Shown: piece after piece, positions 40,501 through 52,068 of the stretch
How the letters are laid out: the number at the start of each line of letters is the position of its first letter
Position numbering within the stretch: position 1 is the first letter of the stretch
Assembly (NCBI GenBank): GCA_963920705.1
Contig: OY987228.1
Span: 13,251,187-13,315,186, forward strand
Source: Odiellus spinosus
Taxonomy: Eukaryota; Arthropoda; Arachnida; Opiliones; Phalangiidae
Direction of reading: 5' to 3'
Length of the DNA stretch: 64,000 nucleotides
The notes under the pieces: generated by a model
What the model was told of the DNA's origin: nothing
The model's database searches: none
What the model saw: the letters and a program-made list of their open reading frames with translations, nothing else
Translations under genes and position numbers: made by a program

Positions 40501-43500
40501 ATACCTTCGTGTTTAGCGTGAAAAGTTCTGTCAGGAAATTATTTACTCAATTTTTTTTGATGGGAGGGTAGCCCCGAAAATGATGAAATTTTAAGAAGAT
40601 TATCTACAAATGCGAATAAGTCTTTTTTTCGTCGCAGCTACCGCTAAAATTTTCACGAGTTTCCGAAAATTAACGCGTCTTTAAAAAGCTCTTTTCTCTT
40701 CTTTTACTTAAAGATAAATTTAACGGTAGGCGCGAATCGCGCAGGTGTGAACCCCCAGAAAACTATAAGAAAATGCTTGGGAAGAAGCGAGAAAAAGACT
40801 AAAGAAAAAAATCTCGATATATCCAACCCCCGTCGCTACTCGCCAAACAGAGTTAACTCTTAAAAGTCTACCCATCCTGACATCGCTAACATTGTTAGCT
40901 ACAATCGTTTTTAGCTCGAAATCTCCCTTGTTTTTCAATTCGTTAAGCTTACAGGTAAAGCTGTTCAAAAACTACGTTCGGGCAGTGGGTGCGATACGCT
41001 AGGTACCTACGGGAACCCCGCGAACCCTAAATCGAAAGGAAACGTTAGATGAGGCGTGATTCCTGCGGGACGCCCCGTTACACTCCCGCGATGTACCCCC
41101 GATTCACCCTAAAACCATTTTGGTAGCAGTTTACCCCCTGATTGCGCCTTTAATCTTGGGGGAGCGGGGGGATGGGTACTTCCAGAGAATTGAGAAATTG
41201 GTCGAGCTAGTTGGTACTTGTCAAATAGGGGTTATTTTGAAGGATAGGTCTAAATTGTTTTTTCCCTCTCCTATGTATAAATAAGGGAAATCCGAGATTT
41301 TAGTTTTGGCACCAAACGTTTTTACCTCCTAGACGACCCTACGCTTTAATTGTATAATTGCTAAGCCTAGTTTTATATATAGGATATGGATATTGGATAA
41401 ACTGGGGGATGAACTCTCTAGACGGTAACGGCTGTAAAAATACTCGGGACCCAAAACTTTCGAAACAGTAGTATATGCGAGGGAGTGATAATGAAATTTG
41501 TACACGAAGTGGCGTGATATGGGTAACTTTTTGTTTATAAAATTTTGGCCGGTGGCTATGAAATGATTACGTTAAATTTAACTATCCTTTAGACCAAAAA
41601 TTATCAAGTTTAATAACCAATTATTAATATTTCGTATATAAATAAGATAATTACTAAGTTACGTCACTTCATCCGCATTAAGAAGATAAGAAATTCCTGA
41701 AAGGTCAATGCAGTGCTTCGACATGCATAGTAAAAACTTGGCCAGATCGTCGTTAGCTCGAAATCCCTTCATTTATGGCTAGGCTATATGGAAAGATATA
41801 CATTCCTAGTGTAATGATCTCTAATATAATTACTTTGTTATTGTTATGAAACTCCAGATAAAAATTGTTGACAATCACAGTTTTATGGATTGTTAATTTA
41901 ATCAGTTAGGAAAAGCGCTAATTGCAGGGCTTGTCCTAATTGCAGGGCCTCCTTATATGCTACGCACTTCTGTGAAAATTGTATTAATCCCACCCTTTCT
42001 AATCCTCGTTTCTAATTGATTTTGATTTATAATTAAAATTAAGGAATCAATATTTGGTCTTAAAACTGATTATTTTTAGTAATTAAAGCATCTAAAATAT
42101 AATTTAGGGAAAATAGACACAACGTAATTATTTTTTCAAAATATCTCAATTACTTTTACAGAAATAAACGCGATCATTGGTTTGCCTCTTTATACGAAGA
42201 GCCATCAGTGTGTAATAAGTTTGGGAATGGAATCTCGATGGTATAAGCCTAAACTAGAACGAATGGATTAGGAAACAAAAACAGCGGGGTTTTTCTCTCA
42301 AATGGATGGAGAGGAGAATTGGTAGAGAAATGATCGTCTTTAGGAAAAATGCGGCAGCACCCCGTCCTCCGGGACGTTTTGTTCTAAGCGCTAAAAACCT
42401 GGTCAGTCTCCCACACCAAAGTACATACGCTAGTATACAACCCTAGTACAGTACGTTTTGGAGGGGAAAATTCTAGCATTCGGTATATACTCGGTATAGT
42501 TTGTAGTTTCAATAAAATTCTATATATGAAAAAGATAAACTTTTTAGAGTGTAATGATGGAGAGGGAGAAACCCTGTCGAATATCAGTTCCTCGAGAGTG
42601 GATGCTTCTAATGGGGAAGAATCGAGGCCCGCTCAGTCGTGCGAGCTCTCTAACAAAGCCAATTTTCCCGTCACCCGCTATGAAAGCTTCCCTACGAAGT
42701 ACTAGGCCTACGTAGCTCCCGAATCTAGCGAACCCTCGAGGAGAAGCCCGACTCGCGAGGGTTTCAAAGAAAAGAGCTCGGGAAAACTACACTACGCGAC
42801 TACCGTAGAATCGCACGAACTTGACAAAAACGGTAACTTGATTTGCAGGCTTAGAAAGACGTTGAATTGAACGCTGTAAAATCTACGATTTGGTGCTTCT
42901 AAGACTGAAAATGGAATACAGAAGTGGCGTGGGGAAGCCCAGTTTTCAGGCGCCTAAAATAGAGGATTTGGGCACGCGGTAAAACCAGCGGAACACCTCA
43001 TTAAAGTCGGGTTGGGTATAATAATAATATTTCATTCAAACCGAAGTTATATTAGCGAATGAAGCGATATTAGGGGAAGGAGAGTATATCGGTGAATGGG
43101 GGCTTAGGTATACACCATCTCTATACCCTGTTATTCTATTGCATATTGAGAACTTGAATAAAACGAGGGAAAGTCAGTCTCTGCGTGATTTCTTTGTGAC
43201 CTCTAGTCCTATAATGGGCACGTGTTAAATTAAAATGCATTTCAAACCGATTGGCACGTGTGTGAGGAGACGGCGGGACTCCAAAGGGTGATCGTGTCGG
43301 TCACGTGACCCAAGACTGACCCTCCCAATTAGTATATAGTCAACAATCGCTGCTGTGATTCTTACAATCGCATACTCCTTAGTTAAAATTCAAACGATTC
43401 ATCGGTTCCTCACAAATCTAAGGGTCAATTGGTATATTATATTTACTAATGTTTTGCAATATGACCAAAGCCAAGGTGAATAAATACACAATGCTAGACA

Positions 43501-44100
43501 ATTTTGGTGAAAATTTCTACTCAATAATATATACCTAGCTAAGAATATTCTAATTGGGGAGTGGCGAGTTTTTTTTTAATCTATTGCGTACACCTGTAAA
43601 GATTCTAAATTTTTTTAAAGGATATGCAGTGTAAAGTTTGATCACGAAAGCCATTTGCGTGTGCTTTTGCTCTATACTTGTCTTCATGGGTGTTGATAAT
43701 ATTTACAGAGGATACTCTCTTACGCTCATTCAGTTGTTTATTTGCATTCGACCGGAAATACTGCGCGTTTTAATTCCCTTCTTTTTAAATTAAGTTTGTC
43801 TTTTACTACTCATTATGTTTTTGTTTTGATTCATCATAACTATCCATTCCCTCTTTAAGAGTTAAAATAACCCTTTAAACAAGATGTTTGTGCTTTATCA
43901 ATTTCTTCGTCAAGATATAACTTACCATCGGGAAAAACAGCCCTCATTTTGAGATACGAAGTGGTGAGCCTGATGACGGACGCCTTGTCCAGTTGACTGG
44001 TGATAGCCGCCGGCAAAGGCAAGAGTTTCGCCAGCTCCAAAAACTCGGCGTTTTCCTTTTCGCGACGGGAACGTGCCGCATTCTTCGATTTCTCCTTCAT
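34573..44100 (-). CDS. sim: Single-minded, bHLH-PAS transcription factor
   Basis: Master regulator of CNS midline fate in arthropods; dimerises with ARNT/Tango and binds ACGTG-core sites. Coding exons: 44100-43926, 37669-37584, 36973-36370, 36289-36142, 36076-34573; 838 aa. It starts [16 protein letters not shown], the SIM basic region, then helix-loop-helix [24 protein letters not shown] carries [19 protein letters not shown] and [20 protein letters not shown] carries [20 protein letters not shown] [17 protein letters not shown] and [18 protein letters not shown], then [17 protein letters not shown]. The last exon (residues about 338-838) is low-complexity: Asn/Ser/Pro-rich with an acidic EDEDEDDE run, the presumed activation region. 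SIM rather than trachealess/NPAS3 because of the start and the PAS wording. Intron 1 is 6.3 kb and probably regulatory. Confidence 0.96.
40000..40176 (-). repeat. MITE-like element, copy 3 (inverted, in sim intron 1)
   Basis: Reverse-complement relative of 24656-24857: begins TACATAGTTTTCAATAATGGG, contains GGAGCTTGTGAAC and AAGTGGTTGGCAGCA, and ends in TACCTCTTTTAGGTG. It is more diverged and slightly shorter than the other two copies. Confidence 0.75.
40268..40370. repeat. Simple repeat, CATCATTATGAC type
   Basis: Irregular units of about 17 bp (CATCATTATGACA, CATCATTAAGACAA, CATCATTGAGACCA and so on) run for about 100 bp inside sim intron 1. Confidence 0.7.
43219..43307. promoter_or_regulatory. 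Triple CACGTG cluster in sim intron 1
   Basis: Three palindromic CACGTG sites at 43219-43224, 43255-43260 and 43302-43307. Two share the context GGCACGTGT; the third is in the extended palindrome GGTCACGTGACC. Each contains the ACGTG core bound by Sim:Tango-type bHLH-PAS dimers, and CACGTG is also a general bHLH E-box. The cluster is about 620 bp downstream of exon 1 in the direction of transcription. Confidence 0.5.
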
Positions 44101-45198
44101 GATATCGCCGTTTAGAAAGAAGCTCCAGAAAACCACCGCAACTCTATTCGACAAGGAAAAGAAATCAGAACAAATGCCCTAGGTAAGAACTTAATTGCTT
44201 TCAATTCAAGATAATCATCCCTTTTCGAAACTAGATGCTAGAGGCGCGTTCACATTGGAGACTTTGAAAGCGGCTTTGCAATGGTCAGATAATGAAATTT
44301 TGTGGTCAATTATAGAGATTATTTGCCAAAAAAGTAATTCATGGCTTAAAAAGTTAATTAAAACATTCAAAATGGTTTGAAAATGGTTTCAAAGTGTCAG
44401 GTGTGAACGTAGCTTTAACTGTTACAAGATACGCTTCCAAATTCGAAGTTACTTCAAAATGTAAGTCCAAACTCGAAAGTGTGATAAGATTTGCACTCCA
44501 AACTTGAAACAATAAGTCTGAAAGATCCGCGTCCTAACTCGATCTAAACATGCTGCAAAATATTCGCATCCACACGCACTAAATAAAGGTGTTCACTGGT
44601 CAACCTGCACTGAAGTTTACAAAACTATATCCGAAGTAAACACCCGGCCATCACATTTTTATGCTTGCAACTTTGGATTCATCCGAATCTAAAAACATCT
44701 TTTTAAAGTAACAATAGGTGATTCTAGTTTGTCTTAAATCTTTCGATATGTCCGAGTCGAAACCGCTTTCTAAATCGTTTGGGATAAAACGATCGGAGCG
44801 TGTCCGCGTCTCGAAAATCGGATTACGGGTATATACAGCGAGAATTTTGGAATCCCCGGGAATGTGTCGGGATAGCCGCGAAGGTAAGCCCCTGTTTACA
44901 CCAAAATGGTGTTTGGTTTTTAGCTTCCGAACCAAGAAAAAAGGCAACCACGCAGTCAGAAACCATTATCTTTTTCTTCACGCGGTTTCTTCCCAATGTT
45001 GACTCTCGTGTCTTCGCAGCTGCGAATCTAAGGGTTCACCCTCTATTTTTACTGTTTTTTCCTCGTCTGAGCCGCGCTGGACGGGTGTCCTACGTGGCCA
45101 GCCAGATATCAGTACCCGGGATAAACGAACATAATAATAAAAACGCCCCTCAATTCCCGGGCGACATTATAAGAAACCCCAACTGGTACAAGATCAAG

Positions 45199-45245
<47 letters not shown>

Positions 45246-48200
45246 TCGTGTGAAAGTCGCAACCTTCTTATTTTTGTTTGCTAACAAACATTAGATTTCA
45301 TTTTTCTTCGGTGAACTAGCTTGGGAAAGCCACGTTGGAAGACGTAACGTGTCTTGTTACGGATAATATAGTTTTGTTTCAATATATTTGCGACTAATTT
45401 TTAAATCTACATCTTTTTCTTCTTCTTTCGAACCCAAATCTAATTACGCGGCGTGTTTATTTGGAACTACGCCTTTAATCATAGTAGTTTTGATGCTAGA
45501 CGAAGTTAGTTTGCTTCCAAAAAAAATAAAAATAAAATATTTCATATCATCGTTTTGGATATTTTGAATTTATAAACTGTGAAGTCACGAAGCATTAAGT
45601 TCGCTTCGCATATAGTGCATCGCGAGGTAAACTTTAAGTTTTCCCCACTTTCTGAGAAGTAAATATCACTCTCAAATCTATTTTATTAAATTTGAAAGAA
45701 GGTTTACGCGTATTTAGATATTTTTTTCTAAACAACTAAGCCAGAATTTATTCTTAACATATTAACTTCCAAGAAAGGTAATTTTTCAAAAGCTATTCCC
45801 GCCAAAAAAATTATATTTTATGCCAACAAAATTGAGATCTTTAAATAGCCATTTCCTTACCTTCAGATATTAAAGGAAATCCATTGTTGATTCAATTTCT
45901 AAATTAAGATTTTCGCGACTCTCTCTCCGCCCCGTTAATTTCTTTTAATGAGATATCCTGATGAACCTTTTTTTTTTCTTAAATTAAATATTATTAGAGC
46001 CGTGGAAACCGCGCGAAACCTTCGGAAAAGATGGTCATTATGATTCTCTTACCTGCGGAATCTAATTCAGCTCGGCAATTCCTTTTTTCCATCGGATGCT
46101 GGGGGGTTAAACGGGGGTCAAATATTTATGTTGTAAATGTAATAGGGTGCTCCTATCTTAGGGGCAGGGACTATAGGTACGAGAGTGTGAGACTCGAGAG
46201 AGAATAGCTGAGCGCATGCTCTTCCGGCTAAAATCTCCTCCTCTTCCCGGAGGAATATATAGGACCGAGTCAGAAAGCTTCTATAAAGACCCATCAGAAT
46301 CCTTCGAAAGACCGCCCTCCAAGGTTTATACAGAGTTGACTCCCTCCTAGTTACGTAAACCATTATATTTTCATCCCAGGTATTTAGGGAAATGATCGAT
46401 CCATAATGTTTATTTGGGATCCAAGATGAATAGCGGGAAAGACTTCTTCATGCAATAATAATGCGTGGAAATAAAATTACAGCTCGCACTGTCTCGCAGT
46501 CTTAAAGAAAATGTAAAGAAAACTTCACGAAATGGTATCCTCACCTCTGCACTGCAAATTTCCGAAGTGGTATTTACTAGACCACAATGGTAAATATAAG
46601 TGTAATCAAATATTCATTTATTGTTAATGGAAATTTTAATTAATTTACATTTAATTTTGTAAATAATTCTACAAACATATGAATTATTTACAAAACTAAT
46701 TAGAAGTCGATTTCACTTTAATTTAAGAAAATGATACTTCATGGCTTTAATATCCTCAAATATTTTTGGGGAGCTTCATTGAAAAGGATCAAGCTTGTGT
46801 CCTCGAAAGTTCCCCGAAAAAAATTAAAGTTTATAAAATTTATATTTCACCGTGGTTAATAATTTTAATATTATTAAAGATAATTAGAAATCGTTTTAAT
46901 TGACTTAAAATACAATAGAATAAAAATTTTCCCCGTTTTACCCTTAAAATGTGGTAAATAAATATTTTTTGTGTGTAATTTACTGTATTTTGTCTACTTT
47001 CCAAGCTTCTTACTAATATAATTTACCCTTTACCACTTATTAGTTTTACCGTTATTTTCCTTTATTATTGCGCAATATTCGAAAAAGGTGGAACCCTTCT
47101 TTAAAAACATTTCTAAATGGACAATTTATACTTGGATGTTCGCTTGAAAAGGACAATGGTCAATTTTGGCACACAGTCCGAGACCCAACGGGAGACTAAT
47201 AGCATCAAACGATAGGAAATTGCAAGTTCATTGCGTTAATGTTAATTAGCTGAATTGGGAAGTTCATGGAAATATTCAAATACGATTAAATGAAATTATT
47301 TTCATTCGTGAAATGCAACAAGGTTGAAATAAATTATTAATACGTTTCAGATGAATATGTATTAGATCGGTAAATTAACCAATTATGTGTCAGCAGAGTC
47401 TTGTTATCTGATTGTCTTATTCGGTGAAGGGAATTAAGATTGTGGGCATATAAAGGTGTAATTTTAAAATTTCAGCCAGGATCTCGTCCTATCAGCCCCT
47501 CTTTCCCCAAAATATAAATAATTATAAGGCTTTCTAAACTAATTAGGTAGTGGTTACATTTTTATTACGAATCTCTGTAAGTGCGTTTCTATTGAATTTG
47601 GTGACGTTATCAAAAGGGAAAAGTTATACGACCGTCTAGAAAGGCGAACAAAGGGACCGATAAGTGGTTCTCTTCGCTGTGGAGAGGTCGCAGTGGTCGT
47701 TTGAATAGTCACCAAACCGTTACAAAAGAATCAATGGTAGAGGCTGCTATAGGTTGAAGTTAGTTGGCCCAAGCTTCACTATATTGCCCCCGAAGCCCAA
47801 CCGCGAAAGAAAGTCACCTATATAGCTTAGGTTGAGGTTAAAATTTAGTTTTGATAGTTTGACTTTTACGGCTTCACCAAAGGAGAATGTTAAACTTTGT
47901 TCGCTTTTGATCCCTTTCCGAAAAAGCTTGAAAATAATTTCAACTAATTATAGAACTTGTCGCGCTGAACACTATGGTTTCATGGTAGATATTTAATGTC
48001 GACGAAGCCTAGAAGACCTATAATGTACTGTAGGTAATAGGTCACGAGGGCGACATTTTTAAACAGTTCGTTTTAGTATAATTAAGGACAGCTAGGTTTG
48101 AATGAAATTCGACTAATTAGACTTATAAATTGGCATATAAATTGAGGAACATTAATCTATAAAATACAAAGAACTAGAGAATACTATAGTTAAGCTATAT

Positions 48201-48752
48201 ATATAAAAAAACAAAAACAAGAAACAAAGGAGATCTAAAAAAGAGTTGACAGAGCTTTTCTAAAAGTAACTTTATTTTGTTAATTAAAATTATGGATTCA
48301 AGTAAAGTTTATTCCAATCGGTTATTGAAGAGTGGGTATAAAGTGATGAAGACTGGCATATTATCGTAATCTTCTCAACGGTGGTGTTCTAGTGATTTCA
48401 ATGCGATAATGCTCTGAAGTTTTGTAAGATGAAATTATTTTAACTGGTCCAAAGCCAACCATTATACTCTATAAAATCAATACTACTTAAATGTTGATGA
48501 AACTTTATTTTCTTTGTTTGCAACAATTAAATTAGAATTTTATTACGTCATATCATGGCCATATTCAAAACTAAAGAAAAATGCCACATGCGTTTTCGAA
48601 GTCAAAATTGGCGCCTGGGATGACATTCTATTCCATTTATAGGAGACGCTGATGTAGTAAAGTTCCTTCTGTCGTCTGTCAAAATTTAAAAAGCCAGTTT
48701 TGGGGCTTTAAGCACGTGTTTTGAGTATACCCATGTTTTCTAAAGTTTCTTT
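44101..48752. other. Gene-poor stretch between sim and AFG2B
   Basis: Upstream of sim (minus) and of AFG2B (plus). Its sim-proximal end should contain the sim promoter and 5' UTR. A 43-bp poly-A run is at about 45200-45242. Apparent frames (44800-45294, 46118-46363) are non-coding in character: low-complexity or without introns or recognisable motifs. One CACGTG at 48713-48718 lies 35 bp before the AFG2B ATG. No RNA gene or element recognised. Confidence 0.45.
45200..45242 (+). repeat. Poly-A tract (about 43 A)
   Basis: Uninterrupted run of A. It could be a retroposed 3' end or a slippage-expanded homopolymer; no retrotransposon body or target duplication was recognised beside it. Confidence 0.85.
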
Positions 48753-51481
48753 ATGAAAATGGATTTAAAACTATTAGAAAAGACAAATTTTCTAAAGGGC
48801 GCCAAGTTGCGTGATTATGTAATGATCGAAACTGCAACGGGAAGTTATATTTGTGAGGTATCTATTTTAAAAACACAGTTATCAAACTTTTCCATGAAAC
48901 TTAAGATTGACTCTACATGCTTTTCTTGTAACCATGAAGTTAATTTCGTTAATTACGTGTTATTTCGCAAGTGTGACATTCAAAACGTTACAATTCTTAA
49001 GTCAATTAAAGCTACAAAGGTTAAGGTAGCTTTGGTTTACACCAATGATGACTTTAAAAATGACAAAGTACTACCAAAATGGTTGAGGTACATTCTTAAG
49101 AACTACGGTTTGAAATCCAACACAATTGTTCATTGTGAAAACCACCCATTAGCGAAACTAACCAGTCTCGCTTTAATGAGTGTGGAGATTGATAGTTTAA
49201 GAGCCAGCGAAGTAGCGAAGGTTGGCAGTAACACTGAAATAGAAATTACAAGTGAAATGGACATAGAACATTATACTGCTATGAGAGCAGCATCTACCCA
49301 AAATTTAAACAAACCTTTTTGCAACGAGGAAACGGAATTAAAAGTAGTATCTCAAATTACAACTATTCTTCGATGTGGTAGTATGTACAGCCCACTTGGT
49401 TTACAAGGAACTAGAGGATTGCTCGTAATCGACCCAACTAGTTTTCAACTTAATCAACTTATTAATAAGGTAAATGAGAAGAAAATGGAGAAGATTAGAA
49501 AGTATTTAGTGATGTTTTTGATGTTTGCAGTGCATTTTTAAATGTGGTGCGATAAAAATTACCATTTCTGCAACAGAAATATTGAGAGAAGCTATAGGTG
49601 AAAGCGAATTTTTATTGAAAAAGAAACTTTTAAAGGCTGTCAAATGGTCTTCCGTATCCAAAGTAGCGTTTGTTTTAGAGGATATGGATTCAATATTCCC
49701 AAAATCGAGTCTAAAAGTACAAAGCAGCATTTCAAAAAGAATTTTATCAATCTTCTTGTCATTCTTGGATGACAATTTAAGTAGTAACCTCATCGTTATC
49801 GGAACGCTTAGATCGACTGATGAACTTCACCCTTCCCTTCTGAGACCAGGAAGAATGGATAAAAAGGTTTAATAATCTCAAACCTTCTATTATTTCTAAT
49901 GATTTGTAGGGATAATTTTTTATTTATTTCAGATTGTAATTGGAAACCTAACTTATCAGGAGCGGCTCAAAATATTGAATAGTTTGATAAAGAAAAATCT
50001 AATAGCGGAAGATGTGAAAATTGAAGAAATAGCTGAGAAAACGCCTGGTTTTGGAGTACCAGACCTATTAAATCTATGGCAACATATAGTTTTCACTCAT
50101 TTGGAATCTTTGAAGAAGATAGTCAATCAATCCCCTAAAATTTCCTCATCAGTCGTTAAGGGATCTTTACTCGCTGTTCGACCCACAGCCTACAAGTCTC
50201 ATTCAAATTGGAATGTTCAAATATCGCCCATTGATTGGGATGAAATCGTCGGAATGGAAAAAATTAAAACTAGGATTCAAATGGTAAAAACATGATTTAT
50301 CACTTCGATATGTGGCTACTGAATTTCATAAATTAAATGATATAAATTTTAGGCGATAGAATGGCCTCTTTTACATGGAAAAGCTTTCCAACGACTTGGT
50401 TTAAACCACCCTAAAGGAGTTTTATTATTCGGACCACCAGGCTGTTGCAAAACCACGCTAATTCGAGGCGTAGCATCAATGTGCAAGACAACTTTTCTCT
50501 CAGCAACACCGGCTCAGATTTTCTCCCCTTACGTCGGAGATTCTTCTAAAGCAATAACGGAGATATTTGAGGCTGCCCGATTGGCTACACCCGCTCTAAT
50601 ATTCTTGGACGAGATTGATTCCTTAGTCGGTTCCCGGCAATTTGATTCTGAGATGCGTAACGCCCAAAGAGGTGCCCAAGAACAAGTTTTATCAACTTTA
50701 CTCAATGAAATGGATGGAGTTGGAGTAACGACGGTTGGATCTTCAGAGAAAGGGGTAAGATACGATAAAAAATGATTTAATACTCATTTATGAACATTGA
50801 GTTTAAAAAATATCTGTGCTATTACGTGAAAAACAAATTGAACTTGTGATGTAATTTTTTTAATAGAATGTGATTGTAATTGGAGTCACAAATCGTTTTG
50901 ATCTTTTGGATGCTGCTCTTTTACGACCCGGAAGATTTGATACAATAGTTTACGTCGGAGCCCCTAACTCGCGAGTAATATAGATTAACTTTGTTCTATA
51001 TTATATATAATCATTATTATATTATAGTAATATGACCAAGAAATGGTAGAAGCTACACTGGGAATTAACTTTAAGAATTAAGTGTAACTTGAAACAACTC
51101 CATGTTTAATAATTAATATTCTTTATTTTCTAGGAGAGAAAAGCTATTTTATCAAAAATTATAGAGAAGTTACCTACACAGGGTGTAAATGTAGACTTTT
51201 TAGCTAAAGAAACTGAACTCTTCTCGGGAGCTGATCTTAAAAACCTATGCCAAGAGGTTTGCGTCATTTTTCATATATTTTGTTGTTCTTGTAATTATAA
51301 AACCTCTAAACTTAATCTATTTTAGGCTGCACTAAATGCTTTGGATGAAAATTTGAATAGTGTATGCGTATATGAGAGACATTTTGATTACGCTTTAAAA
51401 AACACTCAAGCCTCGTTAAGTTTAAATCAATTAAGTTGGTTTAATGAAGTATGTCAAAAGAATAATATACCAATAGACTAA
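48753..51481 (+). CDS. AFG2B: AFG2B/SPATA5L1-type AAA+ ATPase
   Basis: In human cells AFG2B pairs with AFG2A in a 55LCC-type complex and in release of factors from maturing 60S subunits. Coding exons: 48753-49469, 49531-49866, 49933-50283, 50353-50754, 50867-50974, 51134-51256, 51326-51481; 730 aa versus 753 in human. The D2 domain is intact: [36 protein letters not shown] (Walker A about 495-503), Walker [11 protein letters not shown], then [19 protein letters not shown]. The GPPGC(A/C)KTT form and [11 protein letters not shown] match SPATA5L1. D1 is degenerate: where Walker A is expected there is [14 protein letters not shown]; Walker B reads [10 protein letters not shown]; and the sensor is GTLRSTDE, although RPGRMD remains. 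So D1 probably cannot hydrolyse ATP (inference). Its stop is 44 bp from that of MRPL54. Confidence 0.9.
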
Positions 51482-51482
51482 T

Positions 51483-51488
51483 AATAAA
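51483..51488 (+). terminator. AFG2B polyadenylation signal
   Basis: AATAAA one base after the AFG2B stop codon. Cleavage 15-25 bases later would fall just before, or within, the 3' end of the convergent MRPL54 coding region. Confidence 0.5.
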
Positions 51489-51525
51489 TGCTATATTTAT
51501 AGTTATATAATGTACAAATATAAAA

Positions 51526-52068
51526 TTACTGTCCAATATTATAGTGATAACCGGCCAAAGCTCGAAACCTTAGGTCTTTTAGTTCGGAAAGTTTCTCACG
51601 ATTGTTAACCACCATTCGTTCTAATTTGCGCACTCCTCTCAATCTCATTTTTCGCTCTTTATGAAGTTCAGCTGCTCTTCTCCAATATTCCAAAGTATTT
51701 GGATCTAAATCTTCAAGAGAAGGTTTATTTCCCAATCTCAGTGTCCAAAGCCACTCCGGATACTCTTCTTTGGGTTTTAATTCAATTTCCTCGCCAGTTT
51801 TGTAAAAATTTAAACCACAACAATATGTGCAGAGTTTTACCGGATCAGTTTCAACTGGAAATCTTTTCTTGCTTGTTCCAGCACCAGCACCTTTACTTTT
51901 ACCTGACAAAGCTAGAAAAAAAAAAAAAAAAAAAATGAAAATTAAATTAATTGATTCATAAATATATGCACAAGGCTTACCGTCAGCTTTTTTAGCGTAA
52001 GTAGCATTAATTTGATCAATAATAATTTTAGGCTTTAAAATTCTTTTACTTATTAACAATACAGACAT
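51526..52068 (-). CDS. MRPL54: Mitochondrial ribosomal protein L54
   Basis: Large mitoribosomal subunit protein mL54. Two coding exons, 52068-51981 and 51911-51526, give 157 aa (138 in human). After a short N-terminus (MSVLLISKRILKPK, likely the import signal) it has ETDPVKLCTYCCGLNFYKTG, PKEEYPEWLWTLRLG and LEDLDPNTLEYWRR, matching the human TDPVQLTTYAMGVNIYKEG, AEYPEWL and LEELDPESREYWRR. The C-terminal tail beyond EYWRRAAELHKERK is longer than in human. An upstream in-frame ATG (52107-52105) would add 13 residues; the later ATG looks better because the leader then starts directly with the basic presequence. Confidence 0.92.
   Translation of the reverse strand: MSVLLISKRILKPKIIIDQINATYAKKADGKPCAYIYESINLIFIFFFFFFLALSGKSKGAGAGTSKKRFPVETDPVKLCTYCCGLNFYKTGEEIELKPKEEYPEWLWTLRLGNKPSLEDLDPNTLEYWRRAAELHKERKMRLRGVRKLERMVVNNREKLSELKDLRFRALAGYHYNIGQ

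Larger units (their letters stand above)
37670..43925 (-). other. sim intron 1, large non-coding territory
   Basis: 6.3 kb between the bHLH exon and the PAS exons. It holds an inverted MITE copy (40000-40176), a CATCATTATGAC simple repeat, GC-richer patches around 40970-41170 and 42300-43000, and CACGTG sites at 38379, 43219, 43255 and 43302. The 112-codon minus-strand frame at 39503-39841 has no splice context or family similarity that I recognise. Position and size fit an enhancer-bearing intron or an alternative promoter, as sim has in flies (inference). Confidence 0.55.

Noticed and set aside
44800..45294. 164-codon plus-strand ORF upstream of sim
   Set aside because: Ends in a long poly-Lys from the poly-A tract; composition is not protein-like and no splice context.
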